A DNA stretch of 64,000 nucleotides from Ailurus styani (lineage: Eukaryota > Chordata > Mammalia > Carnivora > Ailuridae), in contig LNAC01000136.1 of assembly GCA_002007465.1 (NCBI GenBank), positions 3,407,042 through 3,471,041 on the forward strand. Reading direction: 5' to 3'. Each line of letters begins with the position of its first letter. Position 1 is the first letter of the stretch. Below the pieces are notes generated by a model. It had not been told where the DNA came from and searched no databases. It saw only the letters and a list, made by a program, of their open reading frames with translations. Both the position numbers and the translations under genes were made by a program. Below are positions 23,432 through 36,149 of this stretch, piece after piece.

Positions 23432-23537
23432 AAAAGTTGTTATTTAAATTTCACCTGTTAAAATACAGTGTAATATTAGTTTCAGGCGTACACTATAATG
23501 ATTCAGCACTTCCATACATTACTTGGTGCTCATCATG
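23432..23537 (-). repeat. LINE-1 3'UTR fragment
   Basis: 'ttagtttcaggcgtacact' followed by 'atacattacttggtgctcat' is the reverse of the carnivore L1 3'UTR; other copies are at 28.0 and 39.3 kb. Confidence 0.75.
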
Positions 23538-23616
23538 AGTGCAGTGAGCGTCTTAAGGCCAGTGACTGTCATTTTCAGTTTGGTATCCAGTACCTGGTGT
23601 TCTAAACTGCTGGTTT

Positions 23617-23833
23617 GGGCGCCTGGGTGGCTCAGTGGGTTAAAGCCTCTGCTTTCGGCTCAGGTCATGATCTCAGGGTCCTGGGATCGAGGCCCGCATC
23701 GGGCTCCCTGCTCAGCGGGGAGCCTGCTTTCCCCTCTCTCTCTTTCTGCCTACCTGTCTGCCTCCTTGTGATCTCTCTCCCTCTGTGAAATTAAAAAAAA
23801 AAAAAAATCTTAAAAAAAAAATAAAAAAATAAA
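23617..23833 (+). repeat. Can-SINE, mustelid-type head
   Basis: Full length with a long interrupted A tail. The duplication taaactgctggttt lies at 23603-23616 and 23834-23847. Confidence 0.97.
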
Positions 23834-24238
23834 TAAACTGCTGGTTTAATGATTTAGTTCAATCTGAAGTTGGATCATTAGTGAAACTTATGTCTCAGTA
23901 TAGTGCTTGTCCTGTTATTATATTTTGGTAAACTCCCCTCCAATTTTTTTTTATCACAATCCTTGAAGACTTAAATATAACAAATCTCCATTTATATAAG
24001 CTAGATTTGGGTGGATCTCTTTTTGTTGAGATCTTACAAACTCTACCAAAACAGGCTGATTTAGAAAACATCAAAGGAACTAAGTATTGGGCTGCCAGTG
24101 TGTTTCAGATACTAAATAGTAAGAGGTGAGCTACGCTGTGTTTTATGGAACTAGACTGAAATATTTTAAGGGTTCTTTAGAAGAATAAATGCCTGTGAAT
24201 AGCTAATGAAATTACTCTTAAAAATGAGGTTAGTCCAG

Positions 24239-24416
24239 GGACGCCTGGGTGGCTCAGCTGGTTAAGCAGCTGCCTTCAGCTCAGGTCATGATCCCAGGGT
24301 CCTAGGATCGAGTCTGGCATCGGGCTCCTTGCTTGGTGGGGAGCCTGCTTCTCCCTCTGCCTGCCTCTCTGCCTGCTTGTGCTCTCTCTCTGACAAAGAA
24401 ATAAAATCTTAAAAAA
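24239..24416 (+). repeat. Can-SINE
   Basis: The head variant uses 'cagctggttaagcagctgcc'. A perfect 19-nt duplication, aaaaatgaggttagtccag, lies at 24220-24238 and 24417-24435. Confidence 0.96.
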
Positions 24417-24552
24417 AAAAATGAGGTTAGTCCAGAATGAATTTAAATGTATAAAAATGCTTAGCCAAAAACCTAGAAAATACACTAACATTTTAATAGG
24501 GAGTAACTCGAGGGACTACAGGGAGAATGAGGATTATAATGCTTCATGCCAT

Positions 24553-24588
24553 GGCTCTGTAGCGCAATGGATAGTGCATTGGACTTCT
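24553..24588 (+). pseudogene. Inserted 5' half of tRNA-Arg(TCT)
   Basis: The 36 bases from GGCTCTG to GGACTTCT match the first 36 positions of mammalian tRNA-Arg(TCT) as I know it: acceptor strand, D arm, anticodon stem 5' side and the anticodon itself. There are about two transition differences (G9 to A and a CpG decay in the D stem). It stops abruptly at the anticodon, so there is no 3' half, intron or CCA. A 19-nt direct repeat, tataatgcttcatgccatg, flanks it at 24535-24553 and 24588-24606, sharing one base with each end. The repeat looks like a target-site duplication. It is not a functional tRNA. Confidence 0.8.
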
Positions 24589-24606
24589 ATAATGCTTCAT
24601 GCCATG

Positions 24607-25550
24607 TATTTTGTACTGTTTGAATTATTTACAAGAAGTAGATACTCCTGTGTGTGTGTGATAAAAAACTTTTTTTCAAGAAGACCAAAGTAGAAAAAAA
24701 TGGAGATTAGTTCAGGGGACGTCCCTTACCAAAACTTACTCAAAAGTCATCCCAATAAAAATAAGATATATTGTCACTAAAGTAGGTTAAGTATCAGAGC
24801 ATACAGAAATTGATTTAAGACTATGAGAACTTTATATAAAAATCAAAAGGGAATTTAGGCTCAGATTAGAAAATATGATGCATTTTAATATTATGGGTAA
24901 TGCTAGATTTCTCTTTCATATCACATACAAAAGTACAGTTCAGATGGATTAGAGATTTAGATAAAATATAGAAGATAAAACCTAAAATTACATTTTTATG
25001 TATATTTATGTAAAGTTGTAGATGGGGAGAACTTTTCCAAATTAGTAAACCCAGCTCCTATAAAGAATTTAGATATATTTCCCTATGTAAGAACTAAAAA
25101 TTGAATATTTGAACGGCAAAAGACCCCCAAATAAAGTGAAAATATACACAATAGACTGGAGAAAATATTTCTGCACAAAAAATTAATAGCCTATATAAAA
25201 ATGCACACAAACCTACAAATTGTAAGAATTAGACAAAAACCTCAAAATTGGGGTTGGTAGAGAAGAAAGGGGAGCTGCTTAATGGAAGATTTTTATTTTT
25301 CCTGAAGGTTTTTGCTCCAGGTGAGCAATTTCTCCTTTGTATCTCTGTTAATGCTCCTGAAAAGCCCCTTTCCAGATCACCTGACAAAACTTTAAGGGAA
25401 TTTCTTGTGTTCTTGTGTTTATTACAGTATGAATTAGAATATAAGTGTAAGATTTTATATAACTTCATCTTAACTGCTGATACACTGCAAAATTTATCTG
25501 GACTTGGCTGTTTTTCTCTATATTCCTGCCTCTCAATGCATGTCACTGTC
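24607..25550. other. Unassigned AT-rich stretch
   Basis: No named repeat or gene. The open frame at 25248-25805 on the plus strand runs into an L2 relic and shows no domain. Confidence 0.35.
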
Positions 25551-25599
25551 TCCTGCCTACCTATACGGGTACCATGTTTTCAGAATTTGTCTCTCTGTC

Positions 25600-26190
25600 T
25601 CTACTTTTGCCCCCTCACCTATGTATTTTCCAACTGGCAGCTAGAGAGGACTTTAAAAAATATAAGTCATACGATAACTAACCCCTTGCTAAAACATTTC
25701 AGTGTCTTCCCATCCCATTTAGGAATCAGCCATCCTTCTTACCGTGGCTTAGAAAGAGGGCAAAAACATACTCTGGTTTGCACTGACACCCATAATAATT
25801 ATTAGAAGTGCCCCCTTTCATTCTCAAAAGTGTTCCAGTCTGAGCAATACATGATACAGTTGCCCTAATTACAAAGCTCTGCTGGCTTAAAGGTTATGTT
25901 TTCAGAGAAAATCGTCCCTCATCATACCGCCTAAAAGAGTACTCATTTATAATTCTTTCCAGAGCATCTCTTTGTGGTCTTTATAGCACTGATCATAATT
26001 TATGCTTGTTTGTTTTTTGGTCTTCTCTTGTTATTATCTAATGGAGGAAATAAACTATAGTCTATAATTAATATTATTATTTGCCTCATGAAGCAAGGAC
26101 CACGTTTCGGTTGTTTTATATCATATCGTCAAGGCCTAGAATGATGCCTGATACTTAGTGCATGCTTAATAGAAGTTTGTTCAGTAATCA
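25600..26190 (+). repeat. L2 LINE, 3' portion
   Basis: Collinear decayed L2 words such as 'catctctttgtggtctttat', 'gcctagaatgatgcctgata' and 'gtgcatgcttaatagaag'. A short foreign segment may lie near 25740-25795. Confidence 0.7.
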
Positions 26191-26369
26191 ACAATTTAGA
26201 CTAATTGTTAAAATTTAAGCTATGTAAGCAACAATTTTTGTTTTCTTTTTGAAAACTTGATCCACACATTTGCTAAGATGTCTCCACGTCTCCTTATGGG
26301 TACGTTAAAAAAAAATGTGTGGGATATTAAGTTTTTGTTTTTTAAGACAATTGATACATATTGGGATGA

Positions 26370-26600
26370 TTAAGCATATCGGTTCTGGAGTAAAATGAAA
26401 CAAAACAAGAACAAAAAACAAACAAAAACTGTTTTCTGTTCCAGATTTGCTATTTTCAGTGTGAACTGGTAGTTAACCTGCTTAAAATGCACTTTATATA
26501 TATGTAAAATGGGACTAATGAACTCAAAAGGATAAAATGAGGTATACTTACATAATGCTTAGCACATCATAATCATGTGAGAATCATCAACTACTTATAA
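26370..26600 (+). repeat. MIR relic
   Basis: 'ttaacctgcttaaaatgc', 'gtaaaatgggactaatgaac' and 'cataatgcttagcacatcat' are in the MIR order. Confidence 0.65.
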
Positions 26601-26779
26601 TTTTATAACTCGCTTGTGGAAAATCTGTTTCATGAGTTAGCAGCATCAAATCTTTCAATTCAGGGCCATCACATGCTACTGCCCAACACACTTCCCAGCT
26701 TCTTCCATATAATCGACAAATGCACAGAACATAAACTAATTTTTAATTTCCCATATTATTAGTTGTTTTCAATTTGATT

Positions 26780-27965
26780 TTTCCCAATTGCTCTATGACT
26801 GCTTTTTTGCCTCCTTTCTTACTTTGAATTCACCGATTTTGGATTATTCCGTTTATTTTTCTTCCATTGGCGTGCTGGTTACACATCCTTTATTAGTCTT
26901 TTAGTAATTCTCCTAGAGATTCAACATGTGTCCTTGGACTATCAGAACAAATATAAATTAGTACTCTTATCACATTCCAGTCAATGCTAAGACCTTAGTA
27001 CGCTGAACTCTGTGAACCTTCCTAACCCTCTGAATGCCATTTGTATTATTACTGTCATGTATTTAGGTTCTACCTATATTTTAAACCCTGTAAAATATTA
27101 CTAATATTATTATGATTTTTGTTTCATCGGCATTCCTTCACATTGGCCCCAAATTTAGTCATATAATTTTTCCCTGCATTTTCGTGTTTCTCTTTGGGAT
27201 CATTTTCCTTCTGCTTGAAGAACTACTTTTAGCATTCCCTTTCATGTCGGCTGCTGCTGCTGAATACGCTTAGTCTTTGGTTATCGAGAAATGTCTATGT
27301 TGCTTCATGTCTGAAAGATGTTTTTACTGGTTGCCAGATTTTTTTTTTTCCTTTTTTTCACACTCTCCTCATGTCATTCCATTGTCTTCTGTCTTACATC
27401 TTTTCTGTTCAAGAGTCGGTTCTCAAATGTTGTGGCTGTTCCTTTGAAAATAATGTATCTTCCTTTTTGGTCCTTTTGGGATTTTCTCTTTGTCTTTGGT
27501 CTTCTGTGTTGTTTTACTGTGATGTGCATAGATGTGGGTTTTTTTTCTTTCTTTCTTTCTTTTTTCAATTGCCCTGTCTGCAGTTTGAAACACCTTTTGA
27601 ATCTATGGCTTGGTATCTCTCATCAGTTGGAAAGTTCTTGACATTTACTTTTAAATATTGCCCTTGCAATATTTAATTATGGAGGGAGGTGGCCTTACAT
27701 GTATGTGTTATTATGGTGTATATGTCTGTATATTCATGTTTTCATTTTCCTCATAAGTCCCTCTTACTATGTGGTTTCTATCCTTTTAGCTCTCCAGGCT
27801 TCCATCAGGGTATTTTATATTTACCTAACTTCTAGCTCACCAATGCTTTCCTCAGCTATATTTTCCAGTTTGTTGTTAAACCTATCTGTTCGCTCTTCAT
27901 TTCAATTACTATATTTTGCAGACCTAGAATTTCTATTTGGTTCTTTTTTTATAGTTTCCTGTTCC
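26780..27965 (-). repeat. Old LINE-1 (L1M-type) fragment
   Basis: Antisense text such as 'ctgaaagatgtttttactgg', 'ccattgtcttctgtcttac', 'gattttctctttgtctttgg' and 'cctagaatttctatttggt' is typical of ancient L1M elements. Plus-strand frames here are artefacts of the pyrimidine-rich strand. Confidence 0.7.
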
Positions 27966-27967
27966 AC

Positions 27968-28125
27968 CTTGTCATTTTTTTTATTTTAATTTCCATATAG
28001 TTTACATACAGTGTTATATTAGTTTCAGGTGTACAACATAGTGATTCAGGAGTTCTGTACATTACTCAGTGCTCACTGTGATCAAGTGTACTCTTAACCC
28101 CTTTCACCTAGTTCATTTATTTTGT
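27968..28125 (-). repeat. LINE-1 3'UTR fragment, carnivore type
   Basis: 'attagtttcaggtgtacaac' and 'tgtacattactcagtgctca' are the reverse of the L1 3'UTR. It appears inserted within the older L1M. Confidence 0.8.
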
Positions 28126-28399
28126 TGAACATATGAATACATGATTATTTTAAAATCCATGCTTACAATTTCAATATCATGGTCAACAGTTTTATTCATT
28201 CACCAGAATTTTTTTATTGAAATTCTGGGCACAGTCTGTCATCATAGAGCCCAAGGGTCTAAATGGTGGTCAAAACACTACTTTTATGGTAGTATTTATC
28301 TTTCTGTTTCAGTGAAGATTGAAATGGACAAAGAGAACAGAGATAAAGACAATTTTGAAGATTTGAGTTTGAAAAAAAAATGTTGAAAGGCGTGCATGT

Positions 28400-31300
28400 G
28401 GATCAAATGACCCAGGGATTTTCCATTAAGATTAAAGAACTTCCTGTGTGTTTCCAGTTCTCGAATATCAAAATTGTTACCGGCATATTGCTGCATGTTC
28501 ACAAATCACTAAAAACACTATTCCCTTCTCAAATCGTTGCCCAAAGTCAGATCATTTCTCAACACAGAATGTTTTCATCTTTTCTGTTGGGAAAATGGAA
28601 AATAGATGGGAATCTGCATTTTGCTTAAGATGTTCTGAGATTTCATCCTTGGTACTTACTACCACATTTCTTTCCTTATACTAAAGATCATACAGACAAC
28701 TGCAGCTACTTTAGGGACCAAGATTATAATCACCACGCAACCTCCCTTAGAATGAATTTACATACATGCCATGGGATTGCCCAGTTTGAATGCTTGGCAG
28801 ACCTGGGGCTTGACGGCATTTTGATAAATGATGCACATACATAATTTCAAAATCTAAAATGCATTGGCAGAGATCAGGAGATGTTTGTGTTAATGAAAGC
28901 ATGATTTTCTGGATCAAAGCAGACAAGGGAGGCCCAATTCTCTCAGATGAGAAGGGCTGCGGAATCTGTTTAGTGAATGAAAAGAGAGGTTGATACAAGA
29001 TGAGCTCTTTAAATAAGGGCAAAGTACTTTATCAACCCAAACCAATTTCACATAGTCCATCCTCCTCTCTGGAGGACACTGGGAGGAAAGGGACGAAATC
29101 AGCATGCTTTTGAAAAACTCTAAGCAAGTATATCAGACCTCTCTAGTGGGACACTTACAATCTCAGTCAGCTGGTACGAAAATCTGGAGAAAGAATTGTA
29201 TGTTTTATTTGAACGTAAATTCTGTTTGACTCAACAGCGAGGACTTAGAAGAGGAAGTGAGAAAAACATGACCGTGAGCTTGGAGGTGGGAATAAAATAT
29301 GAGAGAAGCACGAGAATTCAGGGATTTCAAAAGTCTTGCGAGGAATGGGAAAGGCACATGATGTCTTTAATAGAGTGATAAGTAATGTTTATTGTATAGT
29401 AGTGGGACATGTTTCAGATGAGTCATTCTGGGATGAATGAGGGAACGCTGGGCTGGGGCATAAAATGGAGAGCAGAAAAGGAAGGAGGAATAAAGAAAAA
29501 AAAAGAAGAGGGTGAGAACAGTGTTTCCATCCATTTACTGGTTTGTGCTAAGGGCAGCTGATTACTTCGAAGAGTTGACTGGTTTCCGGAGTAGTGCCTG
29601 AGGGCTTGTTTATTTGTTTGTATTTTTGTCAATTCAGTCCCAAGGCTGTTCTTACCATGGCACCTCTAAGCTATGAGTCCATATCTTTAAGCCCTACAAT
29701 CTACATGGGAAAAAAAAGGGTGAGGTTTTTCTGCTTATCTACAACACACAAATAAATACATAACCAATAATATGGGGCAAAATTCACAATCTCCAGATAA
29801 AAGTTTCAGAAAGGACTTTTTCTTTACTGCAAAGTAAACATGTAGCCACGAACTAAGTTTTTAATGAGTTTAAAAAAAAATTTTTCAGGAAAGTTAATAT
29901 TGTTCATTTGGAAATTACTTACGCTTAATAAAATTAGTGCTATGAGACAGCTATTATCTTAAAAAGGGGGAGCCAAGAATTCCTTCCAAATGCCATGAAG
30001 TGACAAGAGGTACGATACATTCAAGTTGATCATTTTCCCCCCACTGGATGGGTTTGTTACAGTCAAAGTGTAGGAGAAATGGGAACAAAGAGTACTTCTT
30101 AAAAGATTAACTTCTGCTGGTTACAGGTCTTAAAGAGTTAGGTAATCAAAGCAGAAAAGTATGGCTTTAAAATAATTTGGTCAGGCCATGTTTTAACACA
30201 CGTACAAGTGTGTCCCCAGAGAAGGCTAGTATATGTCATGTATTTAAACTCAAGTTAAGGTGATAAACAATTGTAGAGTCTTGCTTAGATCTTGTATTTG
30301 CTACCTCTGCTTTGGACATACTGGCTGAATATAAATGAAAGACGGAAGCAGAGGGGTTTAAGGCAACAAATAGGCACGTCCGTATTTTCTGCCCCACTTC
30401 AAGAGGGTGCATTTGCATTCATTTCCTGTCCTCACAGATTTGGAGAAGGAAGGCTAGTGTCCAGCAGAGGGCACAGTGCTGGAGTCAGGCGTAGTTTAAC
30501 CTACCACCTCAAATCTACTGGCTGAAAGGAGCCAGAGAACCTGATCACACAGAAGTGATGGCAGTAAAAGGGGCCAGCACCCCTCCCATGCTTACGGAGC
30601 CAAATCAATATTTCACCTTCAAGCCCACTGAGCTCAAAATTAAGTAAACAAAAAAAAAAAATTAAGTAAACAAAACCAACCATATTCGCCTGCCTTAATA
30701 GTTGTTATTTAATTTTTTAATTAAAGTCAAGCCTTTATCAGTGAGGAGCTATCAGGAAAATACTGATAAGCTATTAATTTCTCACAGTTGCCTTTAATCA
30801 AAAGTAGTTTATTACAGTAGGTTTTATATTTCTCATAGGTTACCTGTCTGTAGAGTCAATTATTTTGTTTGTTTGTTTTCTGACTTATTCTATGTTTATT
30901 CCCTTTAAATATTGAAAGATTAGGTCTTTAACAACTTGGCTACGCATTAGTCTTTTCACCTTGTGAGGCTACCTCTTCAGGGCAGTAAGAGCTCCTTACA
31001 TTAGCTCTACAGGAAGGTTAGAGAGTGTATGGAAAAGGCAAGCAGGTTTTGATTTTGTGGACCATGATGGGTGGGCAAACAGAGTCTGCAAACACATTGG
31101 ACTTGGTAGGAAAATGAGGATGATATAGATAAAAATGACTGAGATGAAAGTCAAGGAAGGAAAAAAGGAACGCGTTTTAAAGGCAGACATTGTGAAGCCA
31201 TTACTATGTTTACAGGTAGTTTTTCCATTCACTTAAAAATTCAATGAACAGAGATTTAAGTAAAATTTGACATTTCAGTCACCAATATCTTTCAACAGAG

Positions 31301-31440
31301 ATCAAACCTAGAGTAAATCCTGTTATAAAGGCACGAGAAATGGTTAAAAGTCCAATATTTACTTAACTAGCAATGCTTCTATAAAATATTCTAAGATATA
31401 CACAAGCCTGAACATTTTGCTTTAAAATTTATGTGGAAAA
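28400..31440. other. Stretch without recognised genes
   Basis: Mostly unassigned DNA. It holds a direct-repeat-flanked A tract at 30636-30675. I found no coding exon or named repeat that I can defend. Confidence 0.35.
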
Positions 31441-31461
31441 TTTGTAAGCATTTTCAAATGG

Positions 31462-31672
31462 GGGCGCCTGGGTGGCTCAGTCCTTAAGCATCTGCCTATG
31501 GCTCAGGTCATGATCCCAGGGTCCTGGGATCAAGCCCTGCATCAGGCTCCCTGCTCAGTGGAAAGCCTGCTTCCCCCCTCCCCCCACTTCCTCCACCCCA
31601 CTTGTGTTCCCTCTCTCACTGTGTCTCTTTGTCAACTAAATAAATAAATAATAAAATACTAAAAAAAAATTT
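31462..31672 (+). repeat. Can-SINE
   Basis: Head GGGCGCCTGGGTGGCTCAG with the 'tccttaagcatctgcc' variant, a CT/C-rich middle and an (AATA)n tail. The target duplication is weak. Confidence 0.95.
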
Positions 31673-31774
31673 TTACAAATAAAATGCTCCATAACCAAAA
31701 GTTAAGCAAACTCAGTGAAAAAACTAGAACTTGTAAGATGATTTTATAAACTGCACTTAAATCATTATATTTAA

Positions 31775-32335
31775 TACCTTAATTTTTATAGCAGTTTTAG
31801 GTTTATAGAAAAATTGAGCAGAAAGAAGAGTTCCCATATGTCCTCACACTCCACTCCCAGAAGAGCTTCTCTTTTTAAAAACGTCTTGCGTTAGTGTGGT
31901 AGGTTTTTGTTTTTGTTTTTACAATCAATGAACCAATACTAATACATTACTATTAACTGAAGTCCATCCTTTGCATTAGGGTTCGCTTTTTGTGGTGTAC
32001 ACTGTGGGTTCTGACAGAGTCGTTGCACTGCTCTAAAAATCCCCTGTGGGCCACCTCTCCCCATCCCAAATCCCTGGCAACCAGTGATCTTTTTACTGTC
32101 TCCATAGTTTTGTCTTTTCCAGAATGTCGCAGAGTTGAAATCATACACTATGTAACAGCCTTTTTGGATTGGCTTCTTCCACTGAACGATTTGCATTTAA
32201 GTTTCTTCCATGTCTTTTCATGATTTGATCACTTTTTTTTTTTTAAAGCAGTGAATAATATTTCCCTGTCTGGAGGTACCACAGTTTATGTATCCCTTGC
32301 ACTTACTGAAGGACATGTCCCTGAATTCCCACCTG
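31775..32335 (-). repeat. Old LINE-1 3' end (L1ME/L1MC-like)
   Basis: The antisense order of 'tagttttgtcttttccagaa', 'catttaagtttcttccatgt' and 'ggtaccacagtttatgtatc' is the standard decayed L1M 3' end. Confidence 0.8.
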
Positions 32336-32339
32336 GAGC

Positions 32340-33060
32340 TCAATATAGGTAAGGGCGGGGTTTGTGAATCACAGAAAGACCAGTTTAATCTGGGCAGATT
32401 CAACAGGGAGTTCCGTTTCTGCTTTTGTTTCACCTGATAAGAAGCCATGGGTAAGAAGGTCAGTGTGATGTCTTTGTGGTAACATCAGGGACCTAGGTGG
32501 CTTCTTTCTGTTCCTCAGACACTGTGGGATATGGCTTTTGTCCTCATACTTTTCCCTGAAGATCTCAAGATCTTTTCTCCACCTCCTGCATTACGTCAAG
32601 AACCAGGGGGAAGACAGAGGGCAAAGGGTGCATGCCAGCTAATGGTCGTCCCTGAGAGAGAGAAAAGGGGCCCTTGGCAGCGTGGGATTGGCCTGGCACT
32701 ATCCACGGGCCTTGGTGTTGCTAGGAGCTGGCTTGGCACCCACAGCTAGGCCCTGGCAACTGAAGGGACAGCACTAGAGATACCAGAATCATACAGAGGG
32801 CTGAAGAGAAAAGATGGGAAAAAAACCTTTAACTATTCACAACTCGGGCTAGATCTGACCTTTACTCAACAGTGTACTACCCAAGTGGACCACTGTAAAT
32901 ATGGCCAAAAAGTTAAACTCACTCTCTGTCTGGCTTATTTAAATAGTTTCAGGAAAAAAAAAAAAACTGACAGAGCAAATGGCAAAACTGTGAAATACAG
33001 TTATATTTGCAAATAGGAGAACCTCGTTTTGACATTTTCTTAAATAACCAAGATTTATTC
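32340..33060. other. Unassigned stretch
   Basis: Includes a modest GC rise at 32590-32760 without CpG clustering. No gene or repeat named. Confidence 0.3.
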
Positions 33061-33084
33061 TTTAAAACATTAAATAACACAAGT

Positions 33085-33891
33085 GATACGTAAACACATA
33101 TGCATTATGAAAAATTCAAATAATACAGTGTATGGTGTAAAAATGACAACCCTGTTTCCCTTCTTCTATAATCCTCTTTCTTCACTAGCAAGGACCACTG
33201 TTAAAATATTAGTGCATTTATTAGAAAACATTTCACTTTATGTTCATACTCATAAGTTTAGCTTTTCTTTTGCATTTATGTATACATAAATATGTCTCAT
33301 GTGTATATATACACAGGCATATACATTTATACATATTATATAAAAATATACATATTACATATATATATATCATATATATATGTGCAAAATAGTCTACAAA
33401 TTGCTCTTTTTTTCCCCCCATAGCAAATAGAACTGCTGGGTCTAAGGTTTAACATTCAACATTTTGAGGGTTATGACCAACCCCCAAAATGTGTTTTTCC
33501 AATTTCAACTGTCACAGTGGTATACAAAGCATTCATTTTCTCTTACCCTCACCAATGCAGAGTCATTCTCCCATTTAGCATTTTGTATCCACAGTTGTTT
33601 TAATTTACATTTCCCTGACCACCACTGATGTTGATGATCTTTCCATATGTTGATGGGCTCTTAGGAATTGTTCTATGTATTATCTTTATCAATCTCTTGC
33701 TGATTTGTAGGGACTACTTTATATGGCATGGATATTAATCCTTTGTTGTAAACATGTACATTGCAAACATTTCTGTCTGTAGCTAATCTCCTAATCTGTT
33801 TATGGTGACTTTTTTCTTCTAAGAGATTTTATTTTTGTGCAATGACTTAAAAAATATTTTCCTTTCAGCTTCTGGATTTTGCGTTTGTTTT
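33085..33891 (-). repeat. Old LINE-1 (L1ME-like), 3' part
   Basis: Starts with 3'UTR-like 'gaaaaattcaaataatacag', then an AT microsatellite (33300-33385), then ORF2-end text such as 'ttaatttacatttccctgac'. It is cut by the SINE at 33.9 kb. Confidence 0.7.
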
Positions 33892-34092
33892 GTTTTAAAG
33901 ATTTTATTTATTTTAGAGAAACTGAGAGAGAGAGAGAATAGGGAGGGGCAGAGGGAGAGGAGAGGGAGAATCCTAAGCGAATTCCCACTGAGCACAGAGC
34001 CCTAGGCAGGGCTTGATCGCAGGACCCCAAGACCATGACCTGAGCCGAAATCAAGAGTTGGATGCTTCACTGACTGAGCCGTCCAAGCACCC
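33892..34092 (-). repeat. Can-SINE
   Basis: Minus copy from 'taaagattttatttatttta' to the decayed head 'gagccgtccaagcaccc'. It sits inside the L1ME-like block. Confidence 0.92.
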
Positions 34093-34264
34093 TGGGGGTT
34101 TTGTGATTTTTAATGAAGTTTTTTCTAATCCCCCCTTCCCTGCCACCATGATTATAAGAATATTCTGCCCTATTAATTGTTTTATAGTTTGGCTTTAGCT
34201 TTATTGCAGGATCTGAACTCTCTTTGATATGCCGTAGGTAGGAATTCAACTCATCTTTAACTAC

Positions 34265-34470
34265 TTGGCATAATGCAGTCAGAATGCTTGGGTCCATTTT
34301 CCAGCTCTGCTATTTGCTTTTAGTTCTGTGTATTACTCAGCTCTCTGGGCCTCACAAAATGTGGATGACACTTCTACCTACTTCATAAGATTGTAGGATG
34401 GATGATATGAGTTATTACATGAAAAAAACTTAGAATAATTCCTGGAATAGTATAAACCCTTCTTTATATA
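34265..34470 (+). repeat. MIR relic
   Basis: 'ccagctctgctatttgc', 'ctgggcctcacaaaatgtgg' and 'gatatgagttattacatg' follow MIR order. Confidence 0.6.
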
Positions 34471-34589
34471 CACTAGCCCTATCTATCCCCCAACCCAAAA
34501 CCTGAAACAAAATTCAACAAAACAAATCCAATCCTTTCTCTAGTGAGAGATCCTTCTCTATAACTTATACTACATAAATGGGTCTGTGT

Positions 34590-35030
34590 TTTGATTCTAC
34601 TCTGTTTCAGTGAAATTTTTCTGTCAATTCCCTCCGTTTTAATTACAAGAACTTTAAGATATATTTGCTCTTTGGAAGGGCATAAGCCTTTCATTGTTCT
34701 TTTTTTTTTCTTTAAATTGGTATTCTTGCATGTGTTTTTTGTACAAATGAGTTTTAGAATTATCTTGTTAAGATCCATAAGAGACATCTTGTTGAGTTCA
34801 ATAAGAAATCTTAAATTCTATACAGATTTGGTTTATGATTGTGTTACATTTATAAATTACTTTAGGGAGAATTGATGTCTTCATGATATTGAGTTTTCCT
34901 GTGAACATGGGAACATTATATGTCGCTCCGAAAATTTAAGTCTTCTTTTCCGAGCTTCAGTAAAATGTTATCATTTTATTCGTATCTTGCCTTTCTGATT
35001 ATAAATGGGATGCATTACTCCAAATACTGT
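34590..35030 (-). repeat. Old LINE-1 ORF2 fragment
   Basis: Antisense words such as 'gatgtcttcatgatattgag' and 'gaacatgggaacattatatg' belong to L1 ORF2. Probably the same ancient insertion as 33.1-33.9 kb. Confidence 0.65.
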
Positions 35031-35269
35031 TACTGTTAAGAGTCAAGTCCAGAGGGACAATGTGAGAGTCTCACTGCATCTCAGTAACTTTGACTTGGAC
35101 AAGTCCCCACCTTTGAACCAATCACAGTAACAAGAAGAATGGGATATACAACAGGCTTAAGTTTAGTTCAGGTACCCCACTGGGAACTCCTGTGTGGCAG
35201 GAAAATTATCCAATAGGGTAGAATGTATACAACATCAATTATTCTACTTTGGATGCATATTTGATCTGA

Positions 35270-35300
<31 letters not shown>

Positions 35301-35974
35301 CTACTAGATTCGTCAGTATTTTCCTCAGGAGGTACTTCTAGATTGTATGCCTTCAGAGTCCCTGGGTGTCTGAAACGGTCTCTTTTTCTTGTTTATATGA
35401 TTTACGAAATGTTTAAAATGTCGTTTCATTGTCTTATTTTTCTGGAGTAAATGAGAAACTTGAAGCCTGCCTGATTTTCTTTACTTTCTAAATAACCAAC
35501 TCTCTTTCTAAAAGAAGCGTGTAATATTTTCCTTTATCCTTGGAGTTAAAGCTTTCATCAGGAGGACTAGGTTTAATATGATTTTTGATATATGAGTCTT
35601 AAGTGTTTAGCTTAGTTTCTTCCAATAGCTCTGTGATTCTTGCTTTTTTCCCCTCCTCTTTCTGGAACTTTCATTATGTGTATTATATCTAGATTTATCT
35701 TCCATTAACTTTTATTTTCATTCATGATTTTCACTGTATATATATAAATAATCAAATGCATAATTAAATATACATAATCAAATATATAATGGAATGCATG
35801 TGTGGGCATATGTGTGTTTACATGTACAACAGCTCCTTCATCTGGTGTTTGGTGTCATTTAATTGGTAGTTTGTTCTATTATTTGATTCCTCTACAGAGG
35901 GTTTAAAAATGGAAATCATGTCTTTTTTACTTCCAAAATTTTGTTTGTTTTATTGACTTTCTTCTCCCTTCCCC

Positions 35975-36146
35975 TTTCTTTCTATCTTTCCCTCACTCCC
36001 TCCTTTCTTTTCCTTTCCTTTCCCTCCCTCCCTCCCTCCGTCCCTTCCTTCCTTCCTTCCTTCCTTCCTTCCTTCCTTCCTTCCGCCATTCCTTCTACCC
36101 TTCTTTCCACCCTTCCCTTCTTCCTTCCTTTCTTCTTTCCTTCTAT
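35975..36146 (+). repeat. (TTCC)n-rich low-complexity tract
   Basis: Pyrimidine-only run with a core of about eight perfect TTCC units near 36045-36083. Long frames across it on both strands are meaningless. Confidence 0.93.
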
Positions 36147-36149
36147 TAA

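Noticed and set aside
25248..25805. 185-codon plus-strand open frame
   Set aside because: It runs from unassigned DNA into an L2 relic, with no recognisable domain or exon structure.
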